Source of the DNA: [Mycobacterium] fortunisiensis
Lineage (GTDB): Bacteria; Actinomycetota; Actinomycetes; Mycobacteriales; Mycobacteriaceae
Length of the DNA: 64,000 bases
Direction of reading: 5' to 3'
Assembly (NCBI RefSeq): GCF_019050325.1
Contig: NZ_VOMB01000023.1
Coordinates: forward strand, 310,001-374,000
The position numbers and the translations under genes were made by a program. Positions 58,568-64,000 of this stretch are shown here, piece by piece. The notes beneath the pieces were generated by a model. That model was not told the origin of the DNA and made no database searches. It saw only the letters and a program-made list of their open reading frames with translations. Each line of letters opens with the position of its first letter. Position 1 is the first letter of the stretch.

Positions 58568-59916
58568 TGCTCGGCCCTGCCCAGGGTGACCTCGACGGTC
58601 TGGGGTTTACCGGCCGGATCCATGAAGGTCAGGGTGACCTTGTCGCCGGGGGCCTTGGACCGCACGGCGGCGACCAGCGCGTCGGCGCTGTTGATCACCC
58701 GGTTGTCGACCTTGGTGACCACCACGCCGCTGGGCAGTCCGGCTGCGGCCGCGGCGCCGCCGCCGGTGACCTCGACGATCTTGGCGCCGTCACTGGTGCG
58801 GTCATTGCTGACCTGCACCCCCAGCGAGGCGTGCGAGGCCGTGCCGTTCTGGATCAGCTCGTCGGCGATTCGTTTGGCCTGGTCGACCGGGATCGCGAAA
58901 CCCAGCCCGATCGAGCCGCTCTGGGCCTGCGGGGAATCCCCGCCCATGGTGGCGATCGCCGAGTTGATCCCGACGAGCTCGCCGTTCATGTTGACCAGGG
59001 CGCCACCGGAGTTGCCGGGGTTGATCGCGGCGTCGGTCTGGATGGCGTCGAGCACGGTGTTCTGGTTGCGGGTGTCGCCGCCGGCGGCCACCGGCCGGTT
59101 GAGGGCGCTGATGATGCCTGTGGTGACGGTGCCTTCCAAGCCCAGTGGTGATCCGATGGCCACCACATCCTGGCCCACCCGCAAGTTGGCCGACGAGCCG
59201 ACGGTGATCGGGGTCAGCCCCGAGACGTCCTGGGCCCGCACCACGGCGATGTCACTGCTCGGATCGGTGCCCACCACGGTGAACGTCTTGGTGGTTCCGT
59301 CGGAGAACGTCACCTTCGTCTCGGCGCTCGGCGGGGCCCCTGCCGGTAGCGGGACCGGCGCGGCCGGCTTGGCGGCGGCCTGCACGACATGGTTGTTGGT
59401 GAGGATGAGGCCGTCGGCGGTCAGGATGATGCCCGAGCCCTCCTCGGAGGCACGGCCCATGTCGGTCTCGAGCTTGACCACGCTCGGCACCACTTTGGCC
59501 GCGACCTGCTCCACCGAACCGGGCGGCAGGGCGGCGGCCGGGACGGCCGAGGACGCGCCGAGGCCCTGTGTGCCGAGGCGGGGGTGGTCGTCGTGCACCA
59601 GCGAGGCCACACCGCCCCCGATACCCGCCGAGACGAGTGCCACTGCGACGGCGCCGGTGACCAGCGGAGCCCGGGAGCGTTTCTTGGCCGGCACCGGCTG
59701 GGGGGTGGCCGGGATCCGGTATGGGTCGTACGGCGCGCGGTAAGCCTGCTGCTGGGGATGGGGGGCCTGCTGTTGAGGCTGTTGCGGTTGTTGACGGGCG
59801 TAGCGCCAGTCGTAGGCCTGGGACTGATAGGGATCGGGACGCGCACCGGCGTATCCGGGGGCGACGCCGCCGGAGTGCTGCTCCGGCTGCTGGGGGTACC
59901 TCGGGTGGTTCGTCAT
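58564..59916 (-). CDS. pepD: HtrA-type serine protease PepD
   Basis: A 450-residue envelope protease/chaperone: Gln/Pro/Tyr-rich cytoplasmic N-terminus (about residues 1-75), one membrane helix (about 84-105), a trypsin-like domain with the triad His176 (TNNHVV), Asp222 (SSDIAVV) and Ser303 (GNSGGAL), and a C-terminal PDZ domain (about 360-448). In M. tuberculosis it acts in envelope stress with MprAB and SigE. It is overlapped by moaB2 and preceded by a 192-bp gap with an MprA-box-like sequence, so it has its own promoter besides read-through from mprAB. Confidence 0.95.
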   Translation of the reverse strand: MTNHPRYPQQPEQHSGGVAPGYAGARPDPYQSQAYDWRYARQQPQQPQQQAPHPQQQAYRAPYDPYRIPATPQPVPAKKRSRAPLVTGAVAVALVSAGIGGGVASLVHDDHPRLGTQGLGASSAVPAAALPPGSVEQVAAKVVPSVVKLETDMGRASEEGSGIILTADGLILTNNHVVQAAAKPAAPVPLPAGAPPSAETKVTFSDGTTKTFTVVGTDPSSDIAVVRAQDVSGLTPITVGSSANLRVGQDVVAIGSPLGLEGTVTTGIISALNRPVAAGGDTRNQNTVLDAIQTDAAINPGNSGGALVNMNGELVGINSAIATMGGDSPQAQSGSIGLGFAIPVDQAKRIADELIQNGTASHASLGVQVSNDRTSDGAKIVEVTGGGAAAAAGLPSGVVVTKVDNRVINSADALVAAVRSKAPGDKVTLTFMDPAGKPQTVEVTLGRAEQ

Positions 59917-60040
59917 TGCGCTGCGTGCTCTTCTCTTGTAATTGGTCCGACGGCCGTTGTCTGCGGCCCCGTCCGACCCGTCTGTCCAACCCTCGTGTCT
60001 CTCACTTCGTCAAACGAAGCACTGAGCATTGAGGTTGCCC

Positions 60041-60060
60041 AGATGGACTGAGAATCCACT
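60041..60060 (-). promoter_or_regulatory. MprA-box-like sequence upstream of pepD
   Basis: Read on the minus strand, TCTCAGTCCA at about 60045-60054 repeats the core of the box in front of mprA, where the half-site CTCTCAG occurs twice; the second half is poorly kept here (TCTGG). A further CTCAGT core lies some 20 bp downstream on the same strand (around 60020). Located in the gap before pepD, it fits control of pepD by MprA. Confidence 0.5.
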
Positions 60061-60108
60061 TAGAGATTTCGGTCCATCCATGATCCGTCCCCCGACCGAT
60101 CAACTCTC

Positions 60109-61590
60109 TCACTTATTGTCCGTGCCCACGGTGTGCCCGCCGACCACCGGGTGGCTGTGTGTCGTTGCGGAGTGTGGGATCGGCTCCCCCGGCAAAACGA
60201 GGTGGATCGACGCCCCCGGCGGGTTTCCGCCCGGCACGGTCTCGTCGATCCGCAGCGCACCACCGTGTTTGAGCACCACCTGCTGCACGATGGCCAGTCC
60301 GAGGCCGGATCCCGGCATCGCCCGCGCGGCATCCGAACGGTAGAACCGCTCGAACACCAACCGGCGTTCTTCCGGGGGGATACCGGGTCCGTGGTCGGAG
60401 ACCACGAGCTCGGCATGGGTGGCGTCGATCTGGTACATCCGCACGCCGACGCGGCCACCGGCCGGGCTCCACTTGGCCGCGTTGTCCAACAGGTTGAGCA
60501 CGGCTCGGCCCAGTCCCGGGGCGTCGCCGAACACCTGCCAGCCGATGACGTCGACGTCGAACTCGACGTCGTTGCGGCGGCGCCGGGCCCGTTCCAGGCT
60601 GCGGTCCACGACTTCGGACATGTCGACGGGCTCGTAGGTGATGCCGCCGGCGTCGTCGCGGGTGAGGTCGACGAGATCGCCGACCAGGGTGGACAGCTCC
60701 TCGATCTGGGCGATCACGTCGGTCTGCAGGCCGGCCATCTCCTCCTCGGGCAGCGGCGGCGCACCGGGGGCCTGCGAGGCCATCAGCAGTTCGACGTTGG
60801 TGCGCAATGAGGTCAGCGGGGTTCGCAGTTCGTGCCCGGCGTCGGAGACCAGCCGGGCTTGGCGTTCCCGGGATTCGGCCAATGCCCGCAACATCATGTT
60901 GAACGCCTCGGTGAGCCGGGCCAGCTCATCGCTGCCGACCACCGGGATGGGCCGCAGATCGTCGGTGCGGGCCACCCGCTCGGCGGCCTCGGTGAGTCTG
61001 CCCACCGGTCTGAGCCCGGCTCGGGCCACCGCACCACCGGCCATGGCGGCCACCACCACGCCGACACCACCGACGATGAGCAGCACGGTGCCCAGGCGTC
61101 TGAGCACTTGCCCGGTGGGGGCCAGGCTCTTGGAGATCAGCAGGGAGCTGCCGTTGGCCAGGTGCACCGCCAGCACCCGCTGATGGTTGGCGGTGCGCAG
61201 CGACATCAGCAGCTCACCGGAGATGACGTCCTTCTCGGCCTGCCCCAGCGGCAGCATCTGTCCCTGCTGGTTGGCCGTATAGATGGAGCGGCCGGGGATC
61301 ACCAGCATCGCGTTGACGTCGGAGTAGGCCGTGCCCTCGATCGCCTTGCCGGGATCGGCGGCCAGCGATCCGCTCTCGATCAGCAGCCGGGCGCGGCTGT
61401 GCAGCTGGTTGTCCAGGTCGTCGTAGAGAGCGCGGGACACGACGGCGTAGACGGCGACGGCCATCAGCACGACCACCATGGCCACCATCGACATCGCGAG
61501 CATCATCACGCGCCAGCGCAAGGACAGTGAGCTGGTGTTGCGCGCGACGGGCGCGGCGAGCGGACCGGTGTTGTCGTTGAATGCCATCAC
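60109..61590 (-). CDS. mprB: Sensor histidine kinase MprB
   Basis: A 493-residue envelope-stress sensor: TM1 (about residues 27-51), a periplasmic domain (about 52-162), TM2 (about 165-187), a HAMP segment, the phosphoacceptor His253 in SDAGHELRTPLTSLRTN, and an ATPase domain with LLDNAAKWSPAGG and SGLGLAIVQQVV. The start is GTG at 61590 (or ATG at 61587), right after the mprA stop. In M. tuberculosis MprB keeps MprA off unless the envelope is stressed. Confidence 0.95.
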   Translation of the reverse strand: MMAFNDNTGPLAAPVARNTSSLSLRWRVMMLAMSMVAMVVVLMAVAVYAVVSRALYDDLDNQLHSRARLLIESGSLAADPGKAIEGTAYSDVNAMLVIPGRSIYTANQQGQMLPLGQAEKDVISGELLMSLRTANHQRVLAVHLANGSSLLISKSLAPTGQVLRRLGTVLLIVGGVGVVVAAMAGGAVARAGLRPVGRLTEAAERVARTDDLRPIPVVGSDELARLTEAFNMMLRALAESRERQARLVSDAGHELRTPLTSLRTNVELLMASQAPGAPPLPEEEMAGLQTDVIAQIEELSTLVGDLVDLTRDDAGGITYEPVDMSEVVDRSLERARRRRNDVEFDVDVIGWQVFGDAPGLGRAVLNLLDNAAKWSPAGGRVGVRMYQIDATHAELVVSDHGPGIPPEERRLVFERFYRSDAARAMPGSGLGLAIVQQVVLKHGGALRIDETVPGGNPPGASIHLVLPGEPIPHSATTHSHPVVGGHTVGTDNK

Positions 61591-61591
61591 A

Positions 61592-62284
61592 TCAGGGAGG
61601 TGTTTCGCGCAGCACGTAGCCGACGCCGCGCACGGTGTGAATCAGTCTGGGCTCGCCCTCGGCCTCGGTTTTGCGCCGGAGATAGCCGATGTAGACCTCG
61701 AGGGCGTTGCCCGAGGTCGGGAAGTCGAATCCCCACACCTCTTCGAGAATGCGGCTGCGGGTGAGCACCCGGCGCGGGTTGGCGATCAGCATTTCCAGCA
61801 GCGAGAACTCGGTGCGGGTCAGGCTGATCTGGCGTTGGCCGCGGGTCACCTCGCGGGTGACGGGGTCCAGGGTCAGATCGGAGAAGGTCATCTTCTGGGA
61901 ATCGGTGCCGTCGTCGCTGACGGTCCGGCGCAGCAACGCCCGCATCCGGGCCAGCAGTTCCTCGAGCGCAAACGGCTTGGGCAGGTAGTCGTCGGCACCG
62001 GCGTCCAGTCCGGCGACCCGCTCGGAGACGGAGTCGCGGGCGGTCAGCACCAGGATCGGCAGGTCGTCGCCGGTGCTGCGGAGCTGCCGGCACACCTCCA
62101 GGCCGTCCAGCCGCGGCATCATCACATCCAGAACCACAGCGTCGGGCCGGTCGGCGGCGATCGCGTCAAGAGCTTCGACCCCGTCTTGGGCCAGCTCGAC
62201 GGAATAACCATTGAAGGAAAGCGACCGGCGCAGGGATTCGCGCACAGCGCGATCGTCGTCCACGACAAGTATGCGCACAGGCAC
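61592..62284 (-). CDS. mprA: Response regulator MprA
   Basis: A 230-residue OmpR-type regulator: receiver domain with the phosphoacceptor Asp53 (VVLDVMMPRLDG), Thr in VLTARDS and Lys in DYLPKPFALEE, then a winged-helix domain ending YIGYLRRKTEAEGEPRLI and TVRGVGYVL. It is first gene of mprA-mprB-(pepD-moaB2). A direct-repeat MprA box 17 bp upstream implies autoregulation. Start GTG at 62284. Confidence 0.96.
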   Translation of the reverse strand: MPVRILVVDDDRAVRESLRRSLSFNGYSVELAQDGVEALDAIAADRPDAVVLDVMMPRLDGLEVCRQLRSTGDDLPILVLTARDSVSERVAGLDAGADDYLPKPFALEELLARMRALLRRTVSDDGTDSQKMTFSDLTLDPVTREVTRGQRQISLTRTEFSLLEMLIANPRRVLTRSRILEEVWGFDFPTSGNALEVYIGYLRRKTEAEGEPRLIHTVRGVGYVLRETPP

Positions 62285-62300
62285 AGTTTCATCCTGCTAT

Positions 62301-62318
62301 CTGAGAGTGGACTGAGAG
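62301..62318 (-). promoter_or_regulatory. MprA box (autoregulatory)
   Basis: On the minus strand this reads CTCTCAG-TCCA-CTCTCAG: two exact 7-bp direct repeats, 11 bp apart, the form described for MprA sites (two loosely conserved 8-bp direct repeats). It ends 17 bp before the mprA start codon, so it probably overlaps the promoter. Confidence 0.8.
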
Positions 62319-62382
62319 GCGCGCCGCAAATTCGCCGAACATTTTGCGTGGCCAGGGGCAGGCAGGACAGGTGTGGACACGA

Positions 62383-62416
62383 CAAAGAGCGCTACCACGC
62401 GGGGTAGCGCTCTTTG
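62383..62416 (-). terminator. Terminator after rpmF
   Basis: A 14-bp perfect stem CAAAGAGCGCTACC / GGTAGCGCTCTTTG closed by a 6-nt loop, 20 bp after the rpmF stop codon on the minus strand and 65 bp before the mprA box. It separates the rpmF message from the mprAB unit. Confidence 0.85.
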
Positions 62417-62435
62417 ACGAAGTGTCTGCGGGGGT

Positions 62436-62609
62436 CTAGCGCTTGTCGAGGTCGACGAGGCCCAGACGAGCGGCCTTGAGTAGACGGCGCGGCACCTTGT
62501 GCTGCTGACCGGCAACGTTGACACCGACCAGACCGGTGGCCTCGGCCTTCCACTGCGCGCGCCGGCTACGGGTATTCGCGCGCGACATTCTGCGCTTGGG
62601 CACAGCCAT
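62436..62609 (-). CDS. rpmF: 50S ribosomal protein L32
   Basis: A 57-residue basic ribosomal protein starting MAVPKRRMSRANTRSRRAQW, the L32 signature, and ending VDLDKR. The zinc-ligand cysteines found in some L32 proteins are absent, so this is the zinc-free form. Placed beside mprA as in M. tuberculosis (Rv0979A). It is followed by a clear terminator and diverges from the AtuA-type gene. Confidence 0.96.
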   Translation of the reverse strand: MAVPKRRMSRANTRSRRAQWKAEATGLVGVNVAGQQHKVPRRLLKAARLGLVDLDKR

Positions 62610-62843
62610 GACGTGCATCTCCTTGCTTTGGGGTGTTGCCGCTCGTTCGAAACGACTCGCCGGCGGCGACGACTGCACTACAGAGTAACGGTTGACCTGC
62701 ACCGGCTCCAAAACGTGTCGGGCTTCTTTCGTCGAACGCGACGCAAACGTCGTTGCACGCCCCGACCCGACGACGCCTGCGTCACACTCGGGGCATTCGC
62801 CGGGGCCGGAACACCCCTTGACTCGAGACCAGAGGTACCGGCT

Positions 62844-62859
62844 AACCTACCGGTTGGTT
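62844..62859. promoter_or_regulatory. TetR-type palindrome before the AtuA/DUF1446 gene
   Basis: AACCTACCGGTTGGTT is a 16-bp inverted repeat (AACC-T-ACCGGT-T-GGTT), symmetric at 14 of 16 positions. It lies 28 bp before the start of the AtuA-type gene, where a TetR repressor of acyl-CoA catabolism would be expected. The regulator itself is not in the window. Confidence 0.55.
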
Positions 62860-62887
62860 GGTCGTTTCAGCGTTGACGGGAGTACGC

Positions 62888-64000
62888 GTGCCATCTGGAA
62901 CAGTCCGAATCGGCAACTGTTCGGGCTTCTACGGCGACCGGTTGTCGGCGATGCACGACATGCTCACCGGCGGCGAGCTGGACTACCTGACCGGCGATTA
63001 CCTGGCCGAGCTCACCATGCTCATCCTGGCCCGCGACCGGGCCAAGGATCCCGAGCGCGGTTACGCCAAGACCTTCCTGCGCCAGCTGGAGGAATCGCTC
63101 GGCCTGGCCCTGGAGCAGGGTGTGAAGATCGTGGCCAACGCCGGCGGGTTGAACCCGGCCGGGCTGGCCGCCGCGGTGCGCGCCCTGGCCGAGCGCCTGG
63201 GCCTCGATGTCAACGTCGCCCACGTCGAGGGGGACGATCTGGTGGGGCGGGCATCCGAACTCGGGCTCGGCACTCCCCTCGCTTCCAACGCCTACCTGGG
63301 CGCGTGGGGCATCGTCGACTGCCTGAATTCCGGCGCCGACGTCGTCGTCACCGGCCGGGTCACGGATGCGTCGGTGATCGTCGGGCCCGCAGCCGCCCAC
63401 TTCGGTTGGAAAGCCACCGACTACGACGCGCTGGCCGGGGCGGTGGCCGCCGGGCACGTGATCGAGTGCGGCACCCAGGCCACCGGCGGCAACTATTCCT
63501 TCTTCGCCGAGATTCCAGATCTGAGCCGCCCGGGCTTTCCGATCGCCGAGATCGCCGCCGACGGTTCCGCGGTGATCACCAAACCTGCCGGCACCGGCGG
63601 GCAGGTCAGCGTCGGCACCGTCACCGCACAGCTGCTCTACGAGATCACCGGGGCCCGGTACGCCAATCCCGATGTGACACTGCGGGTGGACTCGTTGCAG
63701 TTGAGCTCCGACGGGCCCGATCGCGTGCGCATCTCGGGCGTACGCGGCGAGGCACCGCCACCCACGCTCAAGGTGTCGTGCAACAGCATCGGCGGGTTCC
63801 GCAATGCCGCCACGTTCGTGCTGACCGGCCTGGACATCGAGGCCAAGGCCGAGCTGGTGCGCAGCCAGCTGGAGGCGGGCCTGAAAGTCCGCCCGGCCGA
63901 ACTGGATTGGACCCTGGCCCGCACCGACCACCCCGACGCCGACACCGAGGAGACCGCCAGCGCGCTGCTGCACTGCGTGGTGCGCGATCCGGATCCGGCC
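62888..64000 (+). CDS. AtuA/DUF1446 family acyl-CoA catabolic protein, partial
   Basis: A frame open from GTG at 62888 to the window end (371 codons, no stop). The product begins PSGTVRIGNCSGFYGDRL and contains YLTGDYLAELTMLILARDR, VKIVANAGGLNPAGLAAAVR, VVVTGRVTDASVIVGPAAAH and CGTQATGGNYSFF, the AtuA (acyclic terpene utilisation) / DUF1446 layout. In M. tuberculosis the counterpart (Rv0976c) precedes accA2/accD2/fadE genes, so branched or terpenoid acyl-CoA breakdown is likely. The C-terminus is outside the window. Confidence 0.85.
   Translation, partial: MPSGTVRIGNCSGFYGDRLSAMHDMLTGGELDYLTGDYLAELTMLILARDRAKDPERGYAKTFLRQLEESLGLALEQGVKIVANAGGLNPAGLAAAVRALAERLGLDVNVAHVEGDDLVGRASELGLGTPLASNAYLGAWGIVDCLNSGADVVVTGRVTDASVIVGPAAAHFGWKATDYDALAGAVAAGHVIECGTQATGGNYSFFAEIPDLSRPGFPIAEIAADGSAVITKPAGTGGQVSVGTVTAQLLYEITGARYANPDVTLRVDSLQLSSDGPDRVRISGVRGEAPPPTLKVSCNSIGGFRNAATFVLTGLDIEAKAELVRSQLEAGLKVRPAELDWTLARTDHPDADTEETASALLHCVVRDPDPA

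Overview
The window is a high-GC mycobacterial chromosome segment, almost certainly from a rapid-growing Mycolicibacterium-type species. Three things point there. An MspA-family porin (56648-57295) is typical of fast-growing environmental mycobacteria. rpfB, pks16-type FAAL, mprAB/pepD, pmt, cAMP-dependent Pat and many lpp/lpq lipoproteins are mycobacterial. The backbone follows, gene for gene and in inverted order, the M. tuberculosis stretch Rv1019 to Rv0976c (gene order from memory).

Layout. 0-2.6 kb: the end of a DUF1023 hydrolase, an LppA-type lipoprotein, an SRPBCC/ArsR pair with a twin-palindrome operator, and a TetR. 2.6-9.8 kb: tRNA-Gln, glmU, a DUF559/AbiEi-like gene bracketed by a 70-bp direct repeat, prsA, an ArsC-like gene, lpqT, an SDR, rplY and pth. 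9.8-11.8 kb: accessory metallophosphoesterase and two small secreted proteins. 11.9-18.8 kb: a fatty acyl-AMP ligase, then ispE, ksgA, rpfB and tatD, with a soluble Ser/Thr kinase inserted between ispE and ksgA. 18.8-25.6 kb: metS, gdhA, an oxidoreductase plus ECF41 sigma factor with a recognisable ECF41 promoter, pabB. 25.6-33.6 kb: rsmI, pmt, arcA, soxR, alkB, three lipoproteins and pat.

33.6-46.2 kb is the accessory part, lying between pat and a tRNA-Ala. It carries an orphan modA with a TOBE regulator, an aldehyde dehydrogenase, an ESX-type YxxxD/WxG pair, a BadH-like SDR / crotonase / F420-type oxidoreductase / TetR catabolic cluster with a 20-bp-phased triple repeat, and a membrane-protein/PF10118/TetR group. 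It also has a MmyB-type regulator missing its middle, an alpha/beta hydrolase with cysteine in the nucleophile position, and a 5'-truncated P450-TetR fusion that begins just past the tRNA terminator.

46.2-64 kb returns to the backbone: glpR, rimJ, glp/moeA, galU, 5-FTHF cyclo-ligase, an APC permease with a USP-like tail plus a tandem USP, a membrane-anchored HNH protein, a Ruc-type zinc-ribbon gene behind a CIRCE operator, an SAF protein, mscL, the porin, a 53-codon gene, moaB2-pepD-mprB-mprA with MprA-like boxes, rpmF, and the start of an AtuA/DUF1446 gene.

Functional themes are cell-envelope precursor supply (glmU, prsA, ispE, galU, pmt, FAAL), translation (rplY, pth, ksgA, metS, rsmI, rpmF, two tRNAs), envelope stress (mprAB-pepD, mscL, porin), and a tRNA-proximal cargo region with signs of past integration and deletion. 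No CRISPR array, transposase, integrase or rRNA was seen.
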